Origin: Bradyrhizobium retamae
GTDB lineage: Bacteria; Pseudomonadota; Alphaproteobacteria; Rhizobiales; Xanthobacteraceae
Direction: 5' to 3'
DNA: 64,000 nucleotides
NCBI RefSeq assembly: GCF_001440415.1
Contig: NZ_LLYA01000158.1
Location: 27,530 to 91,529 of the forward strand
Part shown: positions 9,154 to 17,797 of the stretch, one piece after another
Position numbering within the stretch: position 1 is the first letter of the stretch
How the letters are laid out: every line of letters begins with the position of its first letter
Made by a program: the position numbers and the translations under genes
The notes under the pieces: model-generated
Told to the model about the DNA's origin: nothing
The model's input: only the letters and a program-made list of their open reading frames with translations
The model's database searches: none

Positions 9154-9888
9154 GTGCCTCAACGAAGGACGGGTGAAGCTCACGAATTTTCGAACGGCAA
9201 ACTGTCGGTGCTGCGCAAGCACCCGTTTTTTGCCGACCTCGAGCCCACGGCGTTCGAGCAACTCTGCCGCTATGCCAAACATTCCACGTTGAAGCGGGGA
9301 GCCACGCTGTTCTCGAAGGGGGACCCCGGCAACAGCCTGTACGCGGTGATTTCGGGTACGGTGAAGATGAGTATTTCCTCGCCCGATGGCCGCAGCGCGA
9401 TCCTGAACATCATCGAGCCTGGAGAAATTTTCGGCGAAATCGCACTGCTCGACGGCGGGGCTCGCTCGGCCGACGCCATCGCAAACTCCAATTGCGAGCT
9501 ATTCGTCATCGATAGGCGGGAGTTCATCCCCTTCGTGAAGGAGCAGCCGGGGCTGGCGATGAAGTTCATCGAATTGCTCTGCGGCCGGTTGCGGTGGACC
9601 AGCGATCAGGTCGAGCAGATTATCTTGCAGAATTTGCCCGCGCGGCTGGCGAGCGCGTTGCTGCGCCTGTCCGAAAAACACAAACCTGCACAGCAGGGTC
9701 GAACGATCGCGATCACCCAGCAGGAGATCAGCGAGATGGTTGGCATGACCCGGGAGAGCATCAACAAGCAGTTGCGCGCCTGGGCAACCCGCGATTGGGT
9801 GCGCCTTGAGCACGGCGCCATCGTTGTCCTGAATGCAGAGGCGCTCCGTGATCTGGCCGAAGCGGGATCCGGAAGCGAAGGCGAATAG
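9154..9888 (+). CDS. Crp/Fnr family transcriptional regulator
   Basis: A cyclic-nucleotide-binding-like sensor domain (KHPFFADLEPTAFEQL onwards, with GEIFGEIALLDGGARSADA matching the phosphate-binding cassette of CAP) is followed by a helix-turn-helix: ITQQEISEMVGMTRESINKQ. From GTG 9154 the protein is 244 residues, the usual length. The frame is open back to 8860 but that part resembles nothing in the family; TTG 9106 is another possible start. The Fnr-type N-terminal cysteine cluster is absent. The cassette contains an E and R at the positions that contact cAMP in CAP, so cAMP or a similar ligand is possible. Converges with the cyclase gene at 9904. Confidence 0.82.
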   Translation: MPQRRTGEAHEFSNGKLSVLRKHPFFADLEPTAFEQLCRYAKHSTLKRGATLFSKGDPGNSLYAVISGTVKMSISSPDGRSAILNIIEPGEIFGEIALLDGGARSADAIANSNCELFVIDRREFIPFVKEQPGLAMKFIELLCGRLRWTSDQVEQIILQNLPARLASALLRLSEKHKPAQQGRTIAITQQEISEMVGMTRESINKQLRAWATRDWVRLEHGAIVVLNAEALRDLAEAGSGSEGE

Positions 9889-9903
9889 GCCTCTCGGTTT
9901 CCT

Positions 9904-10590
9904 TCACAGGTCGAACACCGCAACCGCGCGGATCGGCGACGCCGTCCCGCCGCGCCACTTCATCGGCAGGCCGATAAACGTGAACTGGCCGCGCCCCAAC
10001 AGCGCTTCGAGATTGCACAGGCTCTCGATGTGGGTGATGTCGAGGTCGAGGCAGGCCTTGTGGACGAGGGCATTGATCTTGCCTTCCGGCCCCGGCCGCA
10101 TCGAATCGATGCCGAAATGCACGACGCCCTGCTGCGCCAGCCATTCGGTGGCGGCCACGTTCACGCCGGAATTGTCAGTCGAATATTCCTTGCGGGGGAA
10201 TGTCCGTTCGTGGTGACCGGTGCAGAGCAGGACGGTGCCACCCCTCGGCACCGGCAAGCCGGCCTTCGCCACCGCCGCTTCGAGATCGGCAGGCGTAATT
10301 TCGGCGCGCGGTGCAATGTGGCGCAGGTCGACGCAGATACCCGGCACGATACACTTTTCCAGCGGATACTCATCGATTGACACGCCGCTCTTGCCGAAAT
10401 GTCGGGGCGCGTCGATGTGGGTGCCGGCGTGGTCCACCATGGAGATGAACATCGAAGCTAGCCCGTGCACTTTGCCCGATTCGACGAAGGATTCTTCGTG
10501 GGTTTTCCAGACGCCATGAATGACGGGAGGATGGCCGGGATAGCTCGGCGTGCGGTGATAGAGCTCTCGGCTGAGGTCGACGATCTTCAC
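9904..10590 (-). CDS. Cyclase-family metal hydrolase (kynurenine-formamidase-like)
   Basis: A 228-residue member of the Cyclase family (PF04199), with the zinc-site motif HAGTHIDAPRHF near residue 61 and GTVLLCTGHHE and HFGIDSMRPGP further on. Family members hydrolyse N-formyl or cyclic amides, as in kynurenine formamidase and isatin hydrolase. It is the last gene of the leftward GntR-TRAP operon, 32 bp after the TRAP M subunit, so it probably acts on the imported compound. I start at GTG 10590 (VKIVDLSRELYH); the frame continues upstream across the TRAP gene without homology. The specific substrate is unknown. Confidence 0.83.
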   Translation of the reverse strand: MKIVDLSRELYHRTPSYPGHPPVIHGVWKTHEESFVESGKVHGLASMFISMVDHAGTHIDAPRHFGKSGVSIDEYPLEKCIVPGICVDLRHIAPRAEITPADLEAAVAKAGLPVPRGGTVLLCTGHHERTFPRKEYSTDNSGVNVAATEWLAQQGVVHFGIDSMRPGPEGKINALVHKACLDLDITHIESLCNLEALLGRGQFTFIGLPMKWRGGTASPIRAVAVFDL

Positions 10591-10622
10591 GCGGAGTCTC
10601 CGTGACGCGAACTGCGCCTGTT

Positions 10623-11912
10623 CTAGAACCCGAATGCCCTCGGCAGCGCCAGCGACAGCCAGGGAATATAGGTTACGATCATCAGTACCGTAAACATCAC
10701 GTAGTAGAACGGCCAGATGCCGCGCATCACCTCGTCGACCGAAACCTTGCCGATGGCGCACCCGACGAACAGCGTCGTCCCTACCGGCGGGGTCAGCAGA
10801 CCGATGCCGAGATTGAGCAGCATGACGATTCCGAAATGCACGGGATCGATGCCGAAGCTTTTCACGACTGGCAGCAGAATCGGGGTGCAGATCAGCAGCA
10901 GAGGCGCGAGATCGAGTGCCGTCCCCAGAACCAGCAGCATGATGTTCAACCACATCAGCAGCACGTATTTGTTGCTCGATATGGCGACGAAGAATTCGGT
11001 CATCTTGGCCGGCATCTGCATCAGCGCGGCGACATAGCCGAAGCATGAGGCGGTTGCGACCAGCGTCAGCACCATGGCGACGGTTTGCAGCGTCTTGTAG
11101 ACCAATAGCGGCAGCTCGGACCATTTGTAGTCGCGGTAGATGAACATCGTGACGAAGAACGCCCAGACGCAGGCAACCGCGCCTGCCTCTATCGGTGTGA
11201 AGACGCCGGTGAGGATGCCGCCCAGCACGATGGCCAACGTTATGATCCCCCACATGGCGTCGCCGAGCATCTTGGCGGCTTGGCGGATCGGTACGGGCTC
11301 ACCCTTCGGGTGTTTGTCGCGATAAGCGTAAAACAGACAGAGCACCATCAGTGAGAAGCCGAGCAGTAGGCCAGGGAGCACGCCGGCCAGGAACAGGCTG
11401 GTGATCGACACCACGCCGCCGGTCGCCAGCGAATAAATCACCGAATTGTGGCTCGGCGGGACGATAATGGCTTGCAGCGAGGCGCTGATGGTCACGTTGG
11501 TTGCGAAGACTCGCGGATAACCTTTGTCGGCCATCTGGGGAATCATCACCGAGCCGATCGCGGAGGTGTCGGCGACCGACGATCCGGAGATGCCGCTCAT
11601 GATCGTGGTCGCAAGGATATTGACCTGCGAGAGGCCGCCCCGAATTCGGGTGAATCCGACGAGCACGGCTGCAAAGTCGACCAACCGCTTGGCCATGCCG
11701 CCCTCGGCCATGATGGCGCCCGCCAGCACGAAGAAGGGGATGGTCAGCATCGAGACCTTTCCGACGCCGCTGGCAAATTGCTGCATGACTGCGCCGATCG
11801 GCAAATCGATCCAGAGCGCACCGACGAGCGAAGATAGTGCCAGCGCGTAGGCGATCGGCATGCCGATCGCGAAGAACAAGCACATGCTGAGAAGCAGAAC
11901 CGCGATATCCAT
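10623..11912 (-). CDS. dctM: TRAP transporter large membrane subunit (DctM)
   Basis: A 429-residue DctM-type integral membrane protein with about 12 hydrophobic segments. It begins MDIAVLLLSMCLFFAIGMP and carries typical signatures: TIMSGISGSSVADTSAIGSV near residue 102 and NLGIGLLTPPVGTTLFVG near 370. It is the ion-coupled transport subunit of a tripartite ATP-independent periplasmic transporter, usually for carboxylates. It lies 5 bp downstream of dctQ and is followed by the cyclase gene. Confidence 0.93.
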   Translation of the reverse strand: MDIAVLLLSMCLFFAIGMPIAYALALSSLVGALWIDLPIGAVMQQFASGVGKVSMLTIPFFVLAGAIMAEGGMAKRLVDFAAVLVGFTRIRGGLSQVNILATTIMSGISGSSVADTSAIGSVMIPQMADKGYPRVFATNVTISASLQAIIVPPSHNSVIYSLATGGVVSITSLFLAGVLPGLLLGFSLMVLCLFYAYRDKHPKGEPVPIRQAAKMLGDAMWGIITLAIVLGGILTGVFTPIEAGAVACVWAFFVTMFIYRDYKWSELPLLVYKTLQTVAMVLTLVATASCFGYVAALMQMPAKMTEFFVAISSNKYVLLMWLNIMLLVLGTALDLAPLLLICTPILLPVVKSFGIDPVHFGIVMLLNLGIGLLTPPVGTTLFVGCAIGKVSVDEVMRGIWPFYYVMFTVLMIVTYIPWLSLALPRAFGF

Positions 11913-11917
11913 GGCAA

Positions 11918-12439
11918 TTACTCGGCTGGTACGTGGGCGTCAGCGCCGTCGCGCGGCGGCGGGCCAATTGTCAGGCGTTCGATGACGAACAGGAGCATCA
12001 TGGCGCCGCTGACCACGATCGGAAGATAGGTGATCCCGACCGAGAGCCATGGAAACTCATCCACCGAATTATCCCAGGTGGTCCGGACCAGCCGCAGTCC
12101 CCAAATGACCATGAAGATTGCAATCACGCCCATCAATATTTCGCTGAGGAAAAGTGAGGCGCGGCGCAGCAGTGGCGGAAGCAGGTTGGTACCAACCGTC
12201 ATGTTCATGTGGATGCGCTGGCGGTAGCAGTTCGCCGAGCCGATGAAGGTGATGCCGACGGTGAGCAGCACGGCCATCGGCTCGGGCCATGACGAGGCGC
12301 TGTTGAGGATATATCGGGTGTAGACGGCCCAGGGGATGACAGCCGAGACCAGCACGAGCGCCACGCACGCGATCACGGCGCCGGTCCAGTAAACCGTATC
12401 GTTCACACGTCGGAAAATTCCGGCCGCAGAATTGGACAT
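11918..12439 (-). CDS. dctQ: TRAP transporter small membrane subunit (DctQ)
   Basis: A 173-residue protein with four predicted membrane spans: starting near VYWTGAVIACVALVLVSAVI, ITFIGSANCYRQ, LSEILMGVIAIFMVIWGLRL and LPIVVSGAMMLLFVIERL. The segment NCYRQRIHMNMTVG corresponds to the conserved R-x-x-x-H-x-x-M region of DctQ proteins. DctQ pairs with DctM as the small subunit. It sits between the binding protein and dctM in the usual P-Q-M order; a 99-bp non-coding gap separates it from dctP. Confidence 0.88.
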   Translation of the reverse strand: MSNSAAGIFRRVNDTVYWTGAVIACVALVLVSAVIPWAVYTRYILNSASSWPEPMAVLLTVGITFIGSANCYRQRIHMNMTVGTNLLPPLLRRASLFLSEILMGVIAIFMVIWGLRLVRTTWDNSVDEFPWLSVGITYLPIVVSGAMMLLFVIERLTIGPPPRDGADAHVPAE

Positions 12440-12538
12440 TTTGACCTCGGAGAGTAGCGGCGCTTCAAATCGCCTCTGTAGCTCGGAGGAGTGGCCGGAA
12501 CGGACGTCGCCCGGCCACCCGCCGCTCGCGAGCCGTAC

Positions 12539-13540
12539 CTATTGGACCGCTTCGATACGCTTGACCATCGCGGCGTACTTCGCGCCGTACTTGTCCCAGA
12601 CCGGCTTGACCGCATCCTGGAACGGTTTCTTGTCGATATCGGTGATGATCTCGGTGCCGGCCGCTTTCATTTTTTCGATGGCGGCATTCTCCGCTTCATA
12701 CCAGAGCACGCGCTGCTCTTGCTGCGCTTCCTTCGCAAGTTTCTTGATCAGCGCCTGATCTTCGGGCGAAAGCTTCTGCCAGGAGATGCGCGAGAACACC
12801 AGTAGCTCCGGAATGATCAGGTGCTCGGTCATCGTGAAGTACTTGGCCACCTGATAATGGTTCTGCGCTATGAACGATGGCGGATTGTTCTCCGCGCCGT
12901 CTACCACGCCTGTCTGCATCGAGCTGAAAACCTGATCGAAGCCCAGCGCGACGCCGTTGCCGCCCAGCGCATTCATGGTGTCGACGAACAGCGGATTGCC
13001 CATCATGCGGACCTTGAGGCCCTTGAGGTCGGCCATGTTCCGGATCGGCCGCTTGTTGTTATAGACGTTGCGCGAGCCGGCATTCATCCAGCACAGCGCG
13101 ATCAGGCCGGTCTTTTCGTTCGCGGAAATCTTCGCCAGCAGTTCGTCGCCGATCTCGCCGTCGATCACTTTCTCCATGTGCTTGGAGTTACGGAAGACGA
13201 ACGGCATGTTAAAGACGTTGACGTCGTCCACGACAGGGCCGACGGCGCCGACCGAAATACGGGCGAACTGCAGCGCGCCGAGTTGGGCCTGCTCGATCAT
13301 TTCCTTTTCGCCACCGAGCTGCATCGACGGGAACATCTGGATTGTCAGTCGGCCATTGGTGGCTGCTTCCAGCTTCTTCCCCATCCGGACCACGGCTTCG
13401 ACAGTCGGATAGCCCAGCGGGTGAACGTCCGATGCTTTCAGCACCATTTTCGTTTGCGCAAATGCCGATGAAAGCGGCGTCGCGGTCGCCATGGTAGCCC
13501 CGAGACCTGCGCTCAACTTGATGAAGTCGCGTCGTTTCAT
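12539..13540 (-). CDS. dctP: TRAP transporter substrate-binding protein (DctP)
   Basis: A 333-residue DctP-family periplasmic protein. The N-terminus MKRRDFIKLSAG followed by a hydrophobic stretch and SAFAQ looks like a twin-arginine signal peptide. The mature part shows PSMQLGGEKEMIEQAQLGAL and LKGLKVRMMGNPLFVD, where the family's conserved arginine binds the substrate carboxylate. An AGGAGGAA ribosome site lies just before the ATG. The gap to the upstream regulator is only 47 bp, so the genes are probably cotranscribed. Ligand unknown, most likely an organic acid. Confidence 0.92.
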   Translation of the reverse strand: MKRRDFIKLSAGLGATMATATPLSSAFAQTKMVLKASDVHPLGYPTVEAVVRMGKKLEAATNGRLTIQMFPSMQLGGEKEMIEQAQLGALQFARISVGAVGPVVDDVNVFNMPFVFRNSKHMEKVIDGEIGDELLAKISANEKTGLIALCWMNAGSRNVYNNKRPIRNMADLKGLKVRMMGNPLFVDTMNALGGNGVALGFDQVFSSMQTGVVDGAENNPPSFIAQNHYQVAKYFTMTEHLIIPELLVFSRISWQKLSPEDQALIKKLAKEAQQEQRVLWYEAENAAIEKMKAAGTEIITDIDKKPFQDAVKPVWDKYGAKYAAMVKRIEAVQ

Positions 13541-13587
13541 GTTGTTCCTCCTGATGTTTGTTTATCGTTTTATGGACTTTTCGGACT

Positions 13588-14331
13588 CTAAGGTCGCTCG
13601 TCGAAGTACTCCGGATTGATATGTTGAGTAGCCGAGATGTTCTCGAGAAGGCTTTCGAGGTGAATTTCCATTGCCCGCCTTGCGCCCTCCGCGTCATGCG
13701 CCTCGATCGCGGTCAGGATGGCCTCGTGTTCGACGATGACCGTTGCGATCCTCCCGCGCTGGGGCAGGGTTAGCCGACGATAGCGATCGACGTGAACCTT
13801 CACCTGCTGGATATACTTCCAGATTCCGGGATAGCCGGCGACATCGGCGACTGTAGCATGAAACGTTTCATCGGCCCGATGAAACGTCTCGCTGTCTCCG
13901 GCCGCGCTGGCCTCGCGCTGGCGCTCCAGGATCGACCGCAGCGCCAGTTTCTGGCTCGACGTCGCACGTTCCGCCGCGAGCCTGGCGGTCGTCTCCTCCA
14001 GCGCCTTGCGGATGATGATGGCCTCGGGGAGTGCTGCGACCGGAATGCGCGAAACGAAGATGCCGGACTGGGGATAGATCTCCAGCAGGCCTTCATCCGA
14101 TAATTTGAGGATCGCTTCGCGAACGGGCGTGCGGCTCACCCCGTAGGAGAGCGCGATCTGCGCCTCCGAGACCGCTTCGCCGGGCCGCCGCTGCAGCGAC
14201 ACCAGTTCGCCTCGAAGATCGGAATAGATCCTGGATGCTGCCGTCGCCGCGCGCGGTCTGCCGCTGCGGCGCGTGCCGGCAGCAATTCGGCGAACCTTTC
14301 GATCAGTCTTTTTCGACGCACGGGCGGGCAT
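13588..14331 (-). CDS. GntR/FadR-type transcriptional regulator (FCD domain)
   Basis: From ATG 14331 the protein has 247 residues. A basic N-terminus precedes a winged helix-turn-helix (SEAQIALSYGVSRTPVREAI near residue 66), followed by an all-helical FCD ligand domain with the metal-type residues in FHRADETFHATVADVAGYPG and a later HEAI. It is the first gene of the operon with the TRAP transporter and cyclase and probably responds to the transported acid. The frame also has an ATG at 14382, but using it would place the palindrome at 14346-14365 inside the coding region; I prefer 14331, preceded by GAGAAAG. Confidence 0.85.
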   Translation of the reverse strand: MPARASKKTDRKVRRIAAGTRRSGRPRAATAASRIYSDLRGELVSLQRRPGEAVSEAQIALSYGVSRTPVREAILKLSDEGLLEIYPQSGIFVSRIPVAALPEAIIIRKALEETTARLAAERATSSQKLALRSILERQREASAAGDSETFHRADETFHATVADVAGYPGIWKYIQQVKVHVDRYRRLTLPQRGRIATVIVEHEAILTAIEAHDAEGARRAMEIHLESLLENISATQHINPEYFDERP

Positions 14332-14345
14332 GGCTACTTTCTCGA

Positions 14346-14365
14346 TTGATATATTAGTATATGAA
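14346..14365. promoter_or_regulatory. Imperfect 20-bp palindrome, candidate GntR operator
   Basis: The sequence TTGATATATTAGTATATGAA is a dyad in which 8 of 10 base pairs match; the mismatched pairs are the third from each end and the pair next to the centre. It lies 14 bp upstream of the chosen GntR start. FadR/FCD regulators usually bind short AT-rich dyads next to their own gene, so autoregulation of the whole GntR-TRAP-cyclase operon is plausible. No experiment supports it, and AT-rich promoters can contain such dyads by chance. Confidence 0.4.
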
Positions 14366-14456
14366 TTGGCTTCGACAACCAAAAATGGTGCCGCGCATCT
14401 ATTTCGCGTTGGGTGTGATCCTCTGAGGCTTATCTGGAGGTCAGAGCAGTGGCGGC

Positions 14457-15164
14457 CTAGTTGGGCCCGCTGATGAAGCCCGCGCGCTTCCGCAGTTCAC
14501 GTTGTCCGTTGCCGATCAACAAGTCGATCAGGTGCTGGGACTGTTGCGGGTGGGTGGCGGCTGTGGTGATGCCTGCCGTGTACATCGTTGCAAGTTCGCA
14601 ACCTGCCGGCAGCGAACCGGACAAGGTTACGCCTTCGGTGCTGATGATCTCGGTCGATTGCGTGCATCCGATCGGGCGCCGTGCCTTGGACGCCGCCAGT
14701 TCGCGCATCGCCGTCGCCCCATTCGGGAAAATCCTGAGTCGGGCGGCGAGCTGATCGGCGATGTCGAGCTGCCGAAGGACATTTGCAACATGAATTCCGG
14801 CCGTCGAGGCTTTGGTATCCGGTACGAAGATCGCATCGGAGGCGAGGAAAACCTCGCGCAAGCCTGCGGCATCCTTGGCTACGGCCGGGGAATCGCCGGC
14901 GCGAACGGCGAGCGCGGTTTCGACCAGACCGACATCGGCTATCAACGTGACAACAACCAGCTTTTCATGCGCCAGTTTGGCGAGGAGTGCTGCGGTCAGG
15001 ATGACGATGTCAGCCGGTGTGCCCTTGCGCAATTTGTCGGCCATGACGCCGACCGCGCCGAACTCGCCCGCGATATCGAATCCGGTGTTAGCCTTGAAGG
15101 TTGGCGCCAGGCTTCCGACCAGGCCCTGTGCCGCGCCGCCGCTCAGGAGGCTCAGGCTGCTCAT
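14457..15164 (-). CDS. ModA-like substrate-binding-domain protein without signal peptide
   Basis: A 235-residue protein with a type II periplasmic-binding fold of the molybdate-binding (ModA) kind: LLSGGAAQGLVGSLAPTF at the start, KLRKGTPADIVILTAA near residue 48 and SKARRPIGCTQSTEI near residue 163. A secretion signal is not visible; the mature fold begins almost at the first methionine, so it should stay in the cytoplasm. Its ATG overlaps the stop of the molybdenum hydroxylase large subunit. Proteins of this kind accompany such enzymes, but whether this one binds molybdate, cofactor or substrate is unknown. Confidence 0.72.
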   Translation of the reverse strand: MSSLSLLSGGAAQGLVGSLAPTFKANTGFDIAGEFGAVGVMADKLRKGTPADIVILTAALLAKLAHEKLVVVTLIADVGLVETALAVRAGDSPAVAKDAAGLREVFLASDAIFVPDTKASTAGIHVANVLRQLDIADQLAARLRIFPNGATAMRELAASKARRPIGCTQSTEIISTEGVTLSGSLPAGCELATMYTAGITTAATHPQQSQHLIDLLIGNGQRELRKRAGFISGPN

Positions 15165-17302
15165 GAGCTTAAGTCCATCGCGGCGATAATCCTGTCACGC
15201 GTGATGGGCAAATCGCGCACCCGCACGCCGAGTGCGTCGAAGACGGCGTTGGCAATGGCCGCTGTAACCGGGCCGTGGGCGGCCTCGCCGGCACCGACCG
15301 GATCCATGTCAGGCCGCTGAATGACCTCTACCTCGACATCGGGTACTTCGCTGAAGCGCAGGATCGGATATTCCGTCCAGCTCGTGCTGGTGATGCGTTC
15401 TCCGTCAAAGCGCACGCGCTCTTTCAACACCCAGCTCGTGGCTTGAATGGCGCCGCCTTCGATCTGGTTGATGACGCCATCCGGATTGATCGCTTCGCCG
15501 ACATCGATTGCCAGCGTCAGCTTCCTGACGCTGATCCACTCGGCGCCCTCGATCTCGGCGATCGCAGCGCAATAGGCGCCGGTGTTTTTGTAGCGGCCAA
15601 AGCCTATGCCGTGCCCAATGCCGGGCTGCTTCTCGGGCTTCCACCCCGCGCGCGCGGCCGCGGCGCGGATGACGTCCTTGGCCCGCTCATCCCGCAAGTG
15701 GCGCAGCCGGAATGCGACCGGGTCTTCGCCGCACTCGGCTGCGATTTCATCGAGGATGGATTCAATCGCAAACACATTGCCCTGTCCACCGAGCGTCCGG
15801 AGCGCGGAGGTGCGTATCGGCATGGTTGTCAGGCGGTGGCTTTCGATGTGCCAGGATGGAAAATCGTAGAGCGGGACCGAATTGCGATCGCCACCCCCGC
15901 CGTTGACCTGCGGCGGATTGGTCGAGACCATGCGTGGAAACGGGTTCTCCAGTTCGAACGCCGCCAGCAAGGCGGGCTGAGCCGCGCGCCCCGGCCGCGC
16001 CGCATGCCCGTTGCTCCAGATGGAATGTCGCCAGTCGATAATTTCACCCTGCGCATCAAGATCGGCCTCGATCTCGATCGCCATCGCTGCGCCAAACGGC
16101 GCATCCGACATTTCGCCCTGGCGCGACCATTGGACCCGGACCGGCCGGCCGCCGGCGGATTTGGCGAGCAGTACGGCATCGAGCGCGACGTCGTCGGCGG
16201 CGTTGTGGCCGTAGCAGCCCGCGCCTTCCAGATGCTCAACGGTGATATTCTCGACCGGGAGGTTGAGAACCAGCGCCAGATCGGCACTCAGGAGATAGAC
16301 GCCCTGGCTGTGCGTCCAGACATGAACGCGATCGCCGTCCCACTGCGCGATCGCACAGGACGGTGCGATCGATGCGTGCGCAATATAGGGGCGGGTATAT
16401 TGCCGCCGGATGGTCCGGGCCACCGTGCCGGGTGATGCTGCAGTTTTCTTGCCGATGACGGTGGACTCGGACGGTTGCGCCTTGAGGAAGCTTGCGAGAT
16501 CGTTTTCGTCTGGCAGCAGCTCGCCATCGGACCAGGTTGCGCCCTTGCGCAACGCATTGAGGGCTGCCTCCGCGCCATGCTCGGTCTCGCTGACGACGCC
16601 TGCAAAGCTGCCGTCGCGCACAATGGCAACGAGACCGGCCACCGCACGGGCGCCATCCTCGTTCAACTCCCTGAGTTTTGCTCGCGCATGCTGCGGACGC
16701 AGCACGCGTCCGTGCAGCATTCCGGCCAACGCACGGTCGTGGATGAACCGCGGCCGGCCAAGAACCTTGTCCGGAATGTCGATCCGTTGGACCGAATGCC
16801 CGGCCAGCGTCCGGCTCGTTGCGATCTTGGGCGTTACGCCGGGTGTGGCGTCGCGATCGAGCGAGACCTCGTCGGCAAGTTCCCAATAACTGGTCCTCAC
16901 ATTGCCGGGGCCCGAAATGATACCATCCTCGATATGGAGGGCGTCGATGCCGACGCCGAACCGTTCGGCTGCCTGCCGAAGAAAGATTTGGCGAACCTCG
17001 GCGCAGGCATGCCGCAGCGCACGGCCCGATTGCTGGATGGAAAGGCTCCCCGATGTGACGCCCTCGTTGGGGCTGACGGCGGTCGACGCCCGGATCATCT
17101 GCACGCGAGATAGATCGATATCGAGTTCGTCGGCGGCGATCTGCGCCAGCGCTGTCACGATGCCTTGTCCGATCTCAACCTTGCCCGGCGAGACCGTCAC
17201 CTTTCCGCTGCTCGGCAACTTCAGCCACGACGATAATTTCGGGTTCGCCGCAAGGCTTGCCGGCAAGGTGGGCGCGGAGGGAGCGGGCGCTGGCTGGTTC
17301 AT
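15161..17302 (-). CDS. Molybdenum hydroxylase large subunit, isoquinoline 1-oxidoreductase (IorB) type
   Basis: A 713-residue molybdopterin subunit with the rearranged domain order of the IorB/nicotinate dehydrogenase B group. The GKVEIGQGIVTALAQIAADE motif, near the C-terminal half in ordinary xanthine dehydrogenases, lies near residue 40 here. The hammerhead domain follows (about 160-250), then cofactor-binding segments such as LEGAGCYGHNAADD, and near the C-terminus DPVGAGEAAHGPVTAAI, holding the catalytic glutamate. Family enzymes hydroxylate N-heterocycles or aldehydes and pass electrons to cytochromes through an IorA-like subunit, which is the next gene upstream (overlap of four bases). 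No Tat signal is visible. Substrate unknown. Confidence 0.87.
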   Translation of the reverse strand: MNQPAPAPSAPTLPASLAANPKLSSWLKLPSSGKVTVSPGKVEIGQGIVTALAQIAADELDIDLSRVQMIRASTAVSPNEGVTSGSLSIQQSGRALRHACAEVRQIFLRQAAERFGVGIDALHIEDGIISGPGNVRTSYWELADEVSLDRDATPGVTPKIATSRTLAGHSVQRIDIPDKVLGRPRFIHDRALAGMLHGRVLRPQHARAKLRELNEDGARAVAGLVAIVRDGSFAGVVSETEHGAEAALNALRKGATWSDGELLPDENDLASFLKAQPSESTVIGKKTAASPGTVARTIRRQYTRPYIAHASIAPSCAIAQWDGDRVHVWTHSQGVYLLSADLALVLNLPVENITVEHLEGAGCYGHNAADDVALDAVLLAKSAGGRPVRVQWSRQGEMSDAPFGAAMAIEIEADLDAQGEIIDWRHSIWSNGHAARPGRAAQPALLAAFELENPFPRMVSTNPPQVNGGGGDRNSVPLYDFPSWHIESHRLTTMPIRTSALRTLGGQGNVFAIESILDEIAAECGEDPVAFRLRHLRDERAKDVIRAAAARAGWKPEKQPGIGHGIGFGRYKNTGAYCAAIAEIEGAEWISVRKLTLAIDVGEAINPDGVINQIEGGAIQATSWVLKERVRFDGERITSTSWTEYPILRFSEVPDVEVEVIQRPDMDPVGAGEAAHGPVTAAIANAVFDALGVRVRDLPITRDRIIAAMDLSS

Positions 17303-17769
17303 CCTGCCGCCATTTCTTCGGCCGCGCGCAGCACCGCCCGTACCATGCGATTATGCGAGCCGCAGCGGCAGAGATTTCGGTCGAGTGCTTCCTTTACCTC
17401 CCGGCTGGTCGGCGACGGATTCCGCTTTAGCAGCGCCGCCGCGCTTATCAGGATGCCGGAAACGCAATAGCCGCATTGCAGCGCCTGCTCAGCGATGAAG
17501 GCACGCTGCAGCGGATGTGGCCGCTCGCTCGTTCCCAGCCCTTCGATCGTCGTGACATCCTTGTCCGCCACCGACCAGAGCGGCGTATCGCAGGCCGATA
17601 TCGCGCGATCGCCGACGATGACGTTGCAGGCGCCGCATTCGCCGGCGCCGCAGCCGAAATGCGGTCCGGTCATACCGAGATGCCCGCGCAGGATATCCAG
17701 CAGTGAGCGGTCGGGATCGGCGTCAATTTCCAGCTCGACACCGTTGAGGCGAAAACGAACGCTTGGCAT
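17299..17769 (-). CDS. 2Fe-2S small subunit of IorA type
   Basis: A 156-residue protein with cluster motifs CGAGECGACNVIVG plus SACDTPL (plant-type 2Fe-2S) and QCGYCVSGI plus LCRCGSHNRM (helical 2Fe-2S domain). No FAD subunit is encoded nearby, as expected for the two-subunit IorAB type. I start at ATG 17769 (MPSVRFRLNG) because AGAGAAGG lies about 11 bases upstream and the family starts this way. An in-frame ATG at 17796 would add nine residues and begins one base after the stop of the upstream gene. Confidence 0.87.
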   Translation of the reverse strand: MPSVRFRLNGVELEIDADPDRSLLDILRGHLGMTGPHFGCGAGECGACNVIVGDRAISACDTPLWSVADKDVTTIEGLGTSERPHPLQRAFIAEQALQCGYCVSGILISAAALLKRNPSPTSREVKEALDRNLCRCGSHNRMVRAVLRAAEEMAAG

Positions 17770-17797
17770 CGAAGGGCAGGCCTTCTCTGGTGGCATC

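Noticed and set aside
10623..11253. Extension of the cyclase-family protein into the upstream TRAP gene as a 449-residue fusion
   Set aside because: The extra N-terminal part lies antiphase over dctM, has no homology, and GTG 10590 gives a complete cyclase.
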